Source: Deltaproteobacteria bacterium
GTDB lineage: Bacteria; Desulfobacterota; DSM-4660; Desulfatiglandales; Desulfatiglandaceae
NCBI GenBank assembly: GCA_021737785.1
Contig: JAIPDI010000015.1
Location: forward strand, 1 to 64,000
Direction: 5' to 3'
DNA: 64,000 nucleotides
The notes under the pieces were generated by a model, which was not told the origin of the DNA, ran no database searches, and saw nothing but the letters and a program-made list of their open reading frames with translations. Position numbers and translations under genes: made by a program. Shown here in pieces: positions 44,193 through 51,774 of this stretch (the stretch's first letter is position 1; every line of letters starts with the position of its first letter).

Positions 44193-45242
44193 TTAATCAA
44201 CGATAATCCGTTCTCTAGGTTCGGCGATGACCCCTCCGATAACGGCGGCCTCTTCTATCCCTTTGTCTTTTAATTCAGCCACCAGATCGCCGGCCCGGTC
44301 AGGGTCCACGCCGATCAGGAGTCCCCCGGATGTCTGGGGATCGAAAAGAATATCCTGTATAAGGCGGTCCACAGAAGGGGCAAAATCGACCATGCATTCG
44401 CGGAATTGCCGGTTGTTGTAGGCCCCTGCCGGGACCAGGCCCATGCCCGCATATTCCATGGCCTCAGGGAGAATCGGAATGTCCCGGCTCATGAGTCTTA
44501 TCCCGAACGGCATTTCGCAAACCATCTCAGCCATATGTCCCAGAAGGCCGAACCCGGTAATATCGGTGCACCCATGGACCGGATATTGACTCATGACCTC
44601 TGCCGCATCCCGGTTGAGCGTCGCCATCAATCGGGTCACCCGTTCGATGATCTCATCAGAGGCCATACCCCCCTTGATGGCCGTATTGACGATCCCGGTG
44701 CCCAGGGGCTTGGTCAGGATAAGTCGATCCCCGGCCCTGAGATCCTTTTTTCTGAGGATGCGATCCGGGTGAATAAATCCGGTTACGGACAACCCGTATT
44801 TCAGTTCTTTGTCTTCTATACTGTGCCCCCCCACCAGCACCACCCCGGCCTCGCGCATCTTGTCCAGGCCCCCCTGGATGATCTGCCGGAGGACGGCGAT
44901 ATCCATATCCTTGAGGGGAAAGGCCACCAGATTCATGGCCGTCTTGGGGACCCCCCCCATGGCATAGACGTCGCTCAAGGCATTGGCCGCGGCGATCTGC
45001 CCGAACCAGTAGGGATCATCCACAATGGGGGTAAAAAAATCCACGGTCTGGATCAGGGCGATATCATCCGTCACCTTGTAAACGCCGGCATCGTCCGCAC
45101 GCTCAAGCCCCACGAGCACGTTTTCGTCCGTCGGAAACGTCATCCCGCACAAGGCCCGATCCAGGTCCCCTGGAGGCAATTTCGAGGCTCACCCGGACCC
45201 GGCGACCGTTTCTGTAAGACGTAGCGCCTTCTTCTCAGCCAC
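44193..45242 (-). CDS. selD: Selenide, water dikinase, itself a selenoprotein
   Basis: 349-aa enzyme making selenophosphate from selenide and ATP, the selenium donor for Sec. The frame opens at GTG 45242, and codon 18 is TGA (45191-45189) in GSG-U-ASKLPPGDL, exactly where E. coli SelD has Cys17, with Lys21 three residues on (Lys20 in E. coli). Downstream LVGLERADDAGVYKV, IQTVDFFTPIVDDPYWFGQIAA and DITGFGLLGHMAEM are standard SelD motifs. Starting after the UGA (TTG 45179) would lose the catalytic residues, so readthrough is required. A 6-bp hairpin follows the UGA. Se-containing SelD is known in other anaerobes. Confidence 0.95.
45160..45191 (-). promoter_or_regulatory. UGA codon with candidate SECIS hairpin in selD
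   Basis: UGA is 45191-45189 on the minus strand. TCCAGG pairs with CCTGGA, perfect six pairs, around loop GGA; the loop is at nucleotides 24-26 from U of UGA, the same place as in the receptor gene. Confidence 0.65.
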
Positions 45243-45293
45243 TCTTTTTCCCTTTCATCCTATACTTCCTTTTTGTCCTTTTCGTCACTTTGG

Positions 45294-46601
45294 TCACTTC
45301 ATTCGAAACGGCCTGTACCCCTTCGGCACATATCTTCTCTCAACAGGTCCCAGCCGATGACCCATCAGAGTGGAGCGGTTTGAATAGTTTAGGATCATGA
45401 GCATCAGTTCCTCACCGCGAAGGAGACCCAGGCACCCGCCTGCCGCGCTGATTTCATCAAAGGCCGTCACTGCGTCCCGCCGAATATTCGGACCCGCAAA
45501 ACATACCGGCACAGGCTCACCTGAGTGAATCAGCAAAGACGAGCTGGGAGTCGAGTGATCGGACGTGACCACCACCAGGAGGTCGTCCCGCTGTTCCACG
45601 GCCTCTACCAGTTCATCCAGTCCACGGTCCAGGCTGTCGATGACATCCCGTTTGTGAACCGGATCTTTGGTGTGGGCCGCCTTGTCCGGGGCCTTGGTGT
45701 GAACGTGAATGAAGTCGTGGGCCGTGTCTGACAAGGCCATACGGATGCGCCCCCTCAGGTCTGCACCAGGGTCTTTTCCGTCCGCGACCTTCATGGGGGT
45801 AAGGCCCAGTTCCCGGGCAAGACCCAGATATATAGACCCCGAGGCGATCATCATCCCCTTGAGGCACCACTTATCATGGAACGGCTCCTGGACGATGCGG
45901 CGACCCGCCCGCTGGGTGGCCAGGAAATTAGCCGCTGGAAGCCCTTCTTTCAGACGGTCGCGGTTTACCTCATGCCGCGCGAGGATCGTATGACAATGGG
46001 CCAGATACCGGTTCAGGGCACGGGCGGTCTGCTCAGCCTTTTGAGGTTCGGGATTTCCAGCCATCGGGACCACCTCGGCCAGGGGAGTCCCGATCATCAT
46101 GGTATCGCAATCAGAAATATGCGGGGAAACCGATCCGTTGATCACAAGGATGGCGTCATTGGGGCCTGTCCGGTGGAGATTGAATCGGATATCCTCCGAC
46201 ATATATGGGGTAATGGCCGAATAGAGCGCTCCTATTTCCGCATCATCCCCTTTGATGTCCGCCCTGCTCTTTAAAAGGATCGGCAGGTCCCCTTGCCAGG
46301 TTATCCCCGAAAGATGGGCCAGTGACAAGACTTCGTCGTCTTGAAATGGAACGTCATACCCCACCGCCTCAAGGAGGCCGCGGCCTGGGAACCGTTCCAT
46401 TTCATAACCAAAGAGGAGGTAATGGGCCGTCTCGCTGGGAAAGCATTGTCCCACCCATGCGGCATGAAAGAGCCCGTTGCTCCCCATCCGGGCCAGTCGG
46501 TCCAGGTTGGGCGTATGCGCGGCCTGCAAAGGGGTGCGATTTCCGAGCGCCCCGTACGATCGGTCGCCGAGTCCGTCTAAGAGGAGGAGCAACATCTTCA
46601 T
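45294..46601 (-). CDS. ApgM-like phosphoglycerate mutase/phosphatase-superfamily protein
   Basis: 435-aa protein of the alkaline phosphatase superfamily in the archaeal-type cofactor-independent PGM (ApgM) branch: MKMLLLLLDGLGDRSYGALGNRTPLQAAHTPNLDRLARMG start with metal-ligand Asp, CFPSETAHYLLFGY at the usual nucleophile region, and C-terminal HVHTKAPDKAAHTKD and VVTSDHSTPS metal ligands. ATG 46601 is placed at the start of the LLLLDGLGD strand. Its position inside the selenium operon points to a phosphate-ester step other than glycolysis; the substrate is unknown. Confidence 0.8.
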   Translation of the reverse strand: MKMLLLLLDGLGDRSYGALGNRTPLQAAHTPNLDRLARMGSNGLFHAAWVGQCFPSETAHYLLFGYEMERFPGRGLLEAVGYDVPFQDDEVLSLAHLSGITWQGDLPILLKSRADIKGDDAEIGALYSAITPYMSEDIRFNLHRTGPNDAILVINGSVSPHISDCDTMMIGTPLAEVVPMAGNPEPQKAEQTARALNRYLAHCHTILARHEVNRDRLKEGLPAANFLATQRAGRRIVQEPFHDKWCLKGMMIASGSIYLGLARELGLTPMKVADGKDPGADLRGRIRMALSDTAHDFIHVHTKAPDKAAHTKDPVHKRDVIDSLDRGLDELVEAVEQRDDLLVVVTSDHSTPSSSLLIHSGEPVPVCFAGPNIRRDAVTAFDEISAAGGCLGLLRGEELMLMILNYSNRSTLMGHRLGPVERRYVPKGYRPFRMK

Positions 46602-46611
46602 GCCCAATCTC

Positions 46612-47457
46612 TCATGCCCTTCCCAGTGACACAGAGGCAGCAGGGGACAAAGGGATTTCCGTCTCTGAACGGCGCGCATCCCCAGGCGTCAAAAAGGTCT
46701 CGATGATCTCCTTTGTCTTCAGCAATCCCACGGGCTCCTTGATCTCTATCACCCACCATGGGCACCCGATGTCCTGTAGCAGAGCAAGGCGGCCCGCTAT
46801 CTCTTCCACTGTATCGGGCGGGATATGCCCCTGGCCGGGGACCTCCGTATGATAGAGATGGGCGTTGAAAACCCTGTCCGCGTGAGGGCTGACAAAATCT
46901 TCGATGGCGTACTCCTGGCTCCTCACCGATTCGCACACATGGGCATGACCGATATCCAGGGTGACTCCTGCCCCGCTGAGCCGGATCAATTTTTCAAAGA
47001 GATTCGGTTTACTGGTCCATCCCCACGCCAGGTTTTCGAGACACAGGGTTACCCTGTGCCCGGCCCCGAACTGGACCAGCCGCCTCAGGTTGTTCAAGGT
47101 GGTTTTCCACGAGAGCGGTTCGGTTGAATCAAGCCCCAACCCGATGTGGATGGACAGGTAGCGTCCTCCCACCTTGGAGACCAGGCGGATAATGCGGCGA
47201 AAAACAGCATCGGCCTTTGCCGCCAGCGCGGGATCGTCATGGCCCAGATCGATCTGGTAAAAGGGGCAGTGATATCTCACCTCAAAGGGCGCCAGCATGG
47301 CCTGCTCTTTGGCCCACTGCGATTCCTGCAAAGGGGTCTCGGGCAACCGATCCAGGTCAAAGGACCAGTCAATCCCTTTAAAACCGTTTTCGATAGCAAA
47401 TTGCTTTATCTGCCCGACCTCGGGAAAGATATTGCACATGACCAGCTTGGGTTTCAT
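46612..47457 (-). CDS. TIM-barrel sugar isomerase/epimerase (xylose isomerase-like, AP endonuclease 2 family)
   Basis: 281-aa cytoplasmic protein of the sugar-phosphate isomerase/AP-endonuclease-2 fold: GFKGIDWSFDL, EVRYHCPFYQIDLGHDDPAL, GGRYLSIHIGLG, RVTLCLENLAWGW (metal Glu), GVTLDIGHAHVCES (Asp/His), VFNAHLYH and WWVIEIKEP (final Glu). The metal ligands of the family are all present. Substrate unknown. It ends ten bases before the ApgM-like gene and follows the PP-loop gene by eleven, so it is part of the selenium operon. Confidence 0.78.
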   Translation of the reverse strand: MKPKLVMCNIFPEVGQIKQFAIENGFKGIDWSFDLDRLPETPLQESQWAKEQAMLAPFEVRYHCPFYQIDLGHDDPALAAKADAVFRRIIRLVSKVGGRYLSIHIGLGLDSTEPLSWKTTLNNLRRLVQFGAGHRVTLCLENLAWGWTSKPNLFEKLIRLSGAGVTLDIGHAHVCESVRSQEYAIEDFVSPHADRVFNAHLYHTEVPGQGHIPPDTVEEIAGRLALLQDIGCPWWVIEIKEPVGLLKTKEIIETFLTPGDARRSETEIPLSPAASVSLGRA

Positions 47458-47468
47458 TGACGATAACC

Positions 47469-48305
47469 TCAGGACCCCAACACCCGGGCCGCGATTTTCA
47501 CATGATCAGGGACCTCTCCTCCCACATATGCGGTCACGATCTCTCGCGTCACAGGACAGGCGAACGTCTCCAGATAACGCACGATCTCCTCCTCTATCAG
47601 GGTTACGCTCCCATCCACACCGCGATAGTTGCCCGATAGGACGCATCCCAGTTGCTCTTTGCCCTCTTGCCACTCAAATCCCAGAATCTCCCCAATCTGA
47701 TCTCCGTCTGAGATGTGCCGAAGGGGAAACAACAGCCGCACTCCAAATTCTCCAGCCAGGGCCTCATAAAGGGCAAGGGCCTCGCTGATCTGATTGATCT
47801 TGATCGTGCCGTTATGGCGTTCTCGCTCACCGGAAATAATGGGGATCTTCCCCAGGGACACGGCCAGGGGGATGCGGACGCTGTGGAGATAGAGATGGCA
47901 CCCTATGCAGGACGACAGGAATCCGTATCTGGCGATCAGCGCGCCCATGAAACGACCGTTCAAGGCCTGCCAGAAGCGGGGAGATCCCATGACCAGCAGG
48001 GGATGAACCCGGACTTGGGGGAGTCGTTCCGCAAGTCGCTTCACCGCATCTTCTACGCTGGACCAGGCCCCATGCTCCGTGCTGGTATAGGCATAGGTGG
48101 GGAGGAGCTGAGTAAACCCCTCCTCGCCGACGGCCTTCATTGCAGCGGCCACACTGTCGCGGCCGGCGATTTCAACCATGGCCAACCCGTTCAAGGACCG
48201 GCCCGCGTCAGCGCGCTCAGGGGACAACATCCATGGAGGGATATCAATGACGCATTCGCCCTTGTCACGAAAGTGTTCTGAAAGTCCCGCATCAGGACCT
48301 TTCAT
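47469..48305 (-). CDS. PP-loop-like adenine nucleotide alpha hydrolase, selenium operon
   Basis: 278-aa protein. AMVEIAGRDSVAAAMKA (residues 42-58) resembles the PP-loop of ATP pyrophosphatases (SGGxDS), with AGRDS at 47-51 in place of SGGKDS. CIGCH (133-137) gives a Cys-x-x-Cys pair, and ISGERERHNGTIKINQ (158-173) resembles the second conserved block of QueC/MnmA-like enzymes. Such enzymes adenylate a substrate and insert sulfur or selenium, or make an amide. I infer a thiolation/selenation role from context; no substrate can be named. No RNA-binding domain is evident. Confidence 0.65.
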   Translation of the reverse strand: MKGPDAGLSEHFRDKGECVIDIPPWMLSPERADAGRSLNGLAMVEIAGRDSVAAAMKAVGEEGFTQLLPTYAYTSTEHGAWSSVEDAVKRLAERLPQVRVHPLLVMGSPRFWQALNGRFMGALIARYGFLSSCIGCHLYLHSVRIPLAVSLGKIPIISGERERHNGTIKINQISEALALYEALAGEFGVRLLFPLRHISDGDQIGEILGFEWQEGKEQLGCVLSGNYRGVDGSVTLIEEEIVRYLETFACPVTREIVTAYVGGEVPDHVKIAARVLGS

Positions 48306-48329
48306 ATGCCTCTATCCTCTTTGAGCCGC

Positions 48330-48440
48330 CTTGATTCCTCAATTCCTCGATTCCTGAATCCCTAAATTCCCTAATCCCTCAATCCCTGAATCCCTCAATC
48401 CCTGAATCCCACATCCCTAAATTCCTTCATTCCTCAATCC
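48330..48440. repeat. Octad repeat within the selenium operon
   Basis: About 13 units of 8 bases of the type ATTCCTCA, ATTCCTCG, ATTCCTGA, ATCCCTAA, ATCCCTCA, ATCCCTGA lie between the DUF1858 and PP-loop genes and reach the DUF1858 stop. Same family as 12951-13001 and 16745-16825. Confidence 0.8.
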
Positions 48441-48649
48441 CTGGCCGCTTCCAGGTCTGCCAAGAGCCTCTCCAGGTCCAGATGGTATTTTTCCGCAACA
48501 TCCTGCACCGATTCAAACAGGGACCGGCAGCAGATGCACTCACCGGCCTGGGCGTCGTATCGCTTGAAAACCGCCTCGGTCTCCCGCCATCGGGAAACCA
48601 CGTCCAGGACCGTCATCTCAGGGTCAAGCCGTCCATTACCATCAGACAT
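48434..48649 (-). CDS. Small DUF1858-like Cys-rich protein
   Basis: 71-aa helical protein: MTVLDVVSRWRETEAVFKRYDAQAGECICCRSLFESVQDVAEKYHLDLERLLADLE, split over its length, has the DUF1858 pattern in which one Cys binds near ECICCRSLFES (Cys38, Cys40, Cys41). Three clustered Cys suit a selenium or sulfur carrier. The start overlaps the kinase stop by eight bases. Function inferred only from context. Confidence 0.75.
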   Translation of the reverse strand: MSDGNGRLDPEMTVLDVVSRWRETEAVFKRYDAQAGECICCRSLFESVQDVAEKYHLDLERLLADLEAARD

Positions 48650-49535
48650 GATGATGCCCCGACAGGGTGTTATATTCTTTCAGGATCCGGGCCAGGGCAG
48701 CGGGAATCTGCTCCACAATATCCATGACCTGTGTGGCCGGGGTGGGCCTGGCATAACGGCCTGCCAGCCGGTTGACCCGGGCGGCCAACCCGGCAGCCTC
48801 TTTCACCTCGATGCCGGCCCCGATCAAGGCCGAGACAATGCCGGTCACGGTGTCGCCGGTGCCGCCGATCGCCTCCATGGCCTCTTCCACAGGCATATCG
48901 ATGGTCGCGATGATCCCCTCCCGGTTCGCCACGTAATCGGGCTGCCCTTTCACCAGCAGGCAGGCAGCGGCATTTTCATGCTGGTAAGCCCGTTCAATCA
49001 GGGCGGGCGCCTTCATCTCCTCGTGCAGGATAAACCCTCGCGTATAAAAGGGATGGGGCGCCTCTTCGTCCGCCAGAAAGGCCAGTTCGCCTACATCCGG
49101 GGTGAACAGGTCATAGGCTGAGGCCTCACCGCTCATCTTGGCCGCGTACATAAAACCGGCATCCGCGATCAGCACCGGCGGACGGGGCATCTCCTGAAGG
49201 GCAAACAGGACCCGGTTGTGCCAGTCCACATCCGGCTGGAGGTAGTGAAAGGCAATGGCGCTGATGTCGCCGTTGATCGCGGCAGAGGCCTGACTCAGGC
49301 GCGCATAGAGACGCCGGCTCCCGTCCCCCAGTCCGATGTCGCCCACCAGATATCCCACCGGGGCCGGTTGGCCCAGGACCTCACCGGCCTTGATCGCAGC
49401 GGCCAGCAGGGCCGGGGTCCCCCGGTTGACCGGGGCACGAACCCCGTCGATGGAAATCACATCCCCCTCCAGCACCACTTTACCAATGGTGAGGGGAAAG
49501 TCTTGTTCAGGGACAGTGCCCACCACAGCTAACAT
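48642..49535 (-). CDS. Ribokinase-like/NAD(P)HX-dehydratase-type kinase fold protein
   Basis: 297-aa protein with a ribokinase-superfamily fold: DWHNRVLFALQEMPRPPVLIADAGFMYAAKMSG, DLFTPDVGELAFLADEEA, ACLLVKGQPDYVANREG and the anion-hole/catalytic GGTGDTVTGIVSALIGAG near residue 235, where Asp would be the base. It is closest in style to the C-terminal dehydratase/kinase domain of YjeF-type NAD(P)HX repair enzymes. It sits between DUF3343 and DUF1858 in the selenium operon; substrate unknown. Confidence 0.75.
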   Translation of the reverse strand: MLAVVGTVPEQDFPLTIGKVVLEGDVISIDGVRAPVNRGTPALLAAAIKAGEVLGQPAPVGYLVGDIGLGDGSRRLYARLSQASAAINGDISAIAFHYLQPDVDWHNRVLFALQEMPRPPVLIADAGFMYAAKMSGEASAYDLFTPDVGELAFLADEEAPHPFYTRGFILHEEMKAPALIERAYQHENAAACLLVKGQPDYVANREGIIATIDMPVEEAMEAIGGTGDTVTGIVSALIGAGIEVKEAAGLAARVNRLAGRYARPTPATQVMDIVEQIPAALARILKEYNTLSGHHHV

Positions 49536-50077
49536 TGCCGTCTCATCTCCTCGTATGCCAGCTGAAGGGCATAGCCACAGAGGGTATGGCCGATCTCCTC
49601 AGGGGCCGGGGCCTCTGCCAGGGTCCTGCCCACCATCTCCCGGGCCAGGTAGGGGACATCCGGGCACCCCCCTCCGGAAATATTTACCACGGTGAGGGTC
49701 TCCTTATCAACCGTCAATTTCATATTCGCGGCACGGACCATGAGATATCGGCCATAGTCCCTGGTCTGAAAGATATCCACCGGCTGGAGGAGCGGGCTGT
49801 TGACCGGAACCACCTGAAGCGGTTTTGCGCCTGCGGCTTCCAGGGTCCTGAGGATGTTGAGTTCCTCGATGAGGGGGAATTCGATGACCAGATCGCACCC
49901 GGTCCGTATTTCCGGCGGCGGGCCCATGACCCGGATCTTCCATCCCGCTCCCTTGAGGACGGTCTCGGCCCGTATCACCTCGCTGGTATTTTCAAAGACG
50001 AGTATGCCGCGGTCCTGAGTCTCCACCTTATGGGAATCCCTGGATCCCTTTCCTTTGAAAAAGGATAAGATTGACAC
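49529..50077 (-). CDS. DUF3343 protein of the selenium operon
   Basis: 182-aa protein: DRGILVFENTSEVIRAETVLKGAGWKIRVMGPPPEIRTGCDLVIEFPL in the first 75 residues is DUF3343, a small fold that in many genomes accompanies yedF, yedE and selenium cysteine-desulfurase-like genes. The second half (LQPVDIFQTRDYGRYLMVRAANMKLTVDK onward, with SGGGCPDVPYLAREM) is less familiar. I chose GTG 50077 because GGGGAG precedes it by six to eight bases; an upstream frame to 50266 is not coding-like. It abuts tusA. Confidence 0.8.
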   Translation of the reverse strand: MSILSFFKGKGSRDSHKVETQDRGILVFENTSEVIRAETVLKGAGWKIRVMGPPPEIRTGCDLVIEFPLIEELNILRTLEAAGAKPLQVVPVNSPLLQPVDIFQTRDYGRYLMVRAANMKLTVDKETLTVVNISGGGCPDVPYLAREMVGRTLAEAPAPEEIGHTLCGYALQLAYEEMRRQC

Positions 50078-50079
50078 GA

Positions 50080-50298
50080 TCAACTCCCCACAATGGTGAC
50101 CCGATAGCCCTCGCCCTCTTCCTTGACGTCTTTTACCGTCCACCCCTTGCTTAAAGCGGCCCGGCTCACATTTTCCTTGGAGGTGTCCGTATCCACCAGT
50201 ATTTCGATCTCCCCCTTCGACATCCTCTTGATCTCGTCCATGGTCATCAGGACTGGCTGGGGGCAACTGAGCCCTCGTGCATCAACAATCGTACCCAT
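50080..50298 (-). CDS. tusA: TusA/SirA-family sulfur (selenium) carrier
   Basis: 72-aa TusA fold: MGTIVDARGLSCPQPVLMTMDEIKRM with Cys12 in the CPxP motif, then VDTDTSKENVSRAALSKGWTV. It is a persulfide (or perselenide) carrier. ATG 50298 has AGGAG seven bases upstream; a GTG two codons earlier is less likely. Placed directly after yedE, the pairing seen in selenium-using bacteria. Confidence 0.9.
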   Translation of the reverse strand: MGTIVDARGLSCPQPVLMTMDEIKRMSKGEIEILVDTDTSKENVSRAALSKGWTVKDVKEEGEGYRVTIVGS

Positions 50299-50313
50299 GT
50301 CCACTCTCCTTAA

Positions 50314-51405
50314 TTATGCGCGTTTTCTCATGGTGAAGCCAATAAACAGGCAGACCAGAAGCCCGATGATGGTGGCGGCAATCCCGTGGGGGCCGACACC
50401 GTTGGGCGAACTGGCCAGACCGAAATTATGGGCAAAGCCCGCACCCACAATCATGCCGAAGACAAATACTGCTGAATCGCCGTCCCCCTCCCCTGCCAGG
50501 AAGAGCTGGCGTCCCGGGCATCCCCCGGCCAGGGCAAAGGCGAGTCCGGCCAGGACCATGCCCCCGAAGTTCCAGAGTTGCATGGTGTGGGCCACCGGCT
50601 GCTTGACAAACCCGGGATGGAACTGCCCCACGATCAGGTTGGTGATGAATGCCACCACCACAAGGGTCAAAAGCCCGTAGAAAAGATGGGGCTGTCGAAA
50701 CAGGATCAGGTCGCGGAAGGCGCCCATGGTGCAGAAGCGGCTCCGCTGGGCAGCAAATCCCACGCCCAGGCCCACCACGAGTGAAATCAGCAGCGGGGCA
50801 TGCATGGCCCCGGGGCCTTTCAGGCTGTAGAACAAGACCCCGCTCTGGGGCTGATCCTGGATTTGGGGGAAAATGAGCATGAGGATGAGAAAACCGATCA
50901 TGGTCAGCGGCATCAACCACCCCACCGATGTGTGGGTCTTTTCGGCACGGCCCAGGTTGTAGCCGCTCTTGAGAAACAGGGTCCCGATCCAGATGCCCAC
51001 AATCAGACCGGCCAGTCCCAGGATCGCATTACCGTCGCCGCCCGCAAGACGAAGAAGGGCCCGCCACGGGCAACCCAAGAAGACCAGTGCCCCGATCATG
51101 GCAAAGGCACCCAGAATGAACCGCACAATCGGTGCAGAGCCGGCCCTGGCACGGAATTCCTTGAACAGGTAGGCCGCGATCAAGGAACCCAGCACAAACC
51201 CGATGATCTCCGGCCGCATGTACTGGACCACCGCTGCGCGGTGAAGCCCGACCGCGCCCGTAATATCCCTCTCAAAACAGGCCACGCAGATCCCCATGTT
51301 GCCCGGGTTGCCCCATTTCTGGAGCAGCGGGGCCAAAATTCCGATAAAGGCCCCCACCCCGATGATCCCCCACCGGCTCGCAAAGAAGTTTTTCATTTGG
51401 CCCAT
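50314..51405 (-). CDS. yedE: YedE-family putative selenium transporter
   Basis: 363-aa inner-membrane protein with about ten hydrophobic segments and the conserved Cys positions of the YeeE/YedE family: GICVACFERDITG, FLGCPWRALLRLAGGDGN, SRFCTMGAFRDLILFRQP and ALAGGCPGRQLFLAGEGDGDS. The repeat of G-CP(W/G)R- motifs marks the subfamily linked to YedF and SelD and thought to import selenium compounds. ATG 51405 has AGGAGG seven bases upstream. First gene of the ten-gene operon ending with yedF. Confidence 0.92.
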   Translation of the reverse strand: MGQMKNFFASRWGIIGVGAFIGILAPLLQKWGNPGNMGICVACFERDITGAVGLHRAAVVQYMRPEIIGFVLGSLIAAYLFKEFRARAGSAPIVRFILGAFAMIGALVFLGCPWRALLRLAGGDGNAILGLAGLIVGIWIGTLFLKSGYNLGRAEKTHTSVGWLMPLTMIGFLILMLIFPQIQDQPQSGVLFYSLKGPGAMHAPLLISLVVGLGVGFAAQRSRFCTMGAFRDLILFRQPHLFYGLLTLVVVAFITNLIVGQFHPGFVKQPVAHTMQLWNFGGMVLAGLAFALAGGCPGRQLFLAGEGDGDSAVFVFGMIVGAGFAHNFGLASSPNGVGPHGIAATIIGLLVCLFIGFTMRKRA

Positions 51406-51484
51406 TCACGCACCTCCTTTTTATTATCCTGGGAATTTAAAGAGAACTCCCCTTTAATGAGGAGTTGATCTCCCTGTCGGGCCG

Positions 51485-51513
51485 AATGTAGAGAGAGAGG
51501 CACGTTAAGTCAA
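51485..51513 (-). promoter_or_regulatory. Promoter of the selenium operon
   Basis: On the minus strand TTGACT (51513-51508), 17-base spacer, TACATT (51490-51485), about 80 bases upstream of yedE. Confidence 0.55.
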
Positions 51514-51774
51514 ACTGGAAGTTCCGATAAGCTTGATGTGGGCTATTGGAAATTTCGATAAGAAGATCTCTTCCGTTCTTCCAAGGCTTTAGCAGCAATA
51601 ATCCGCTTTACACACAACCGAGCCCCTGATAACATCTATTTTTAGGCGGCCTGACAGCCGCGACCAAGTAAGATATTTTTGGTGCAAAGCCCAAGCATTT
51701 TCCGGGCTCAGACAAGTTATAACGAAATATTCCAAAAGATAACAGATAGTTCAGCCTGAGCATGATAGTAAAGC
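51514..51774. other. Divergent region between yedE and the ZnuA-like gene
   Basis: About 260 bases, with the yedE promoter at its left edge. I looked for a Zur-type palindrome before the binding-protein gene and saw none I would defend. AT-rich around 51720-51770. Confidence 0.35.

Noticed and set aside
45294-45300. Sec at the ApgM-like stop (TGA)
   Set aside because: The protein is complete at that point and further in-frame stops follow at once.
46341-46852. Plus-strand frames inside the selenium operon
   Set aside because: They are shadows of the minus-strand genes, which have continuous family similarity.
48330-48440. CRISPR array
   Set aside because: Units of eight bases follow each other without spacers, so this is a tandem repeat and not direct repeats with unique spacers. 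No cas genes are in the window.
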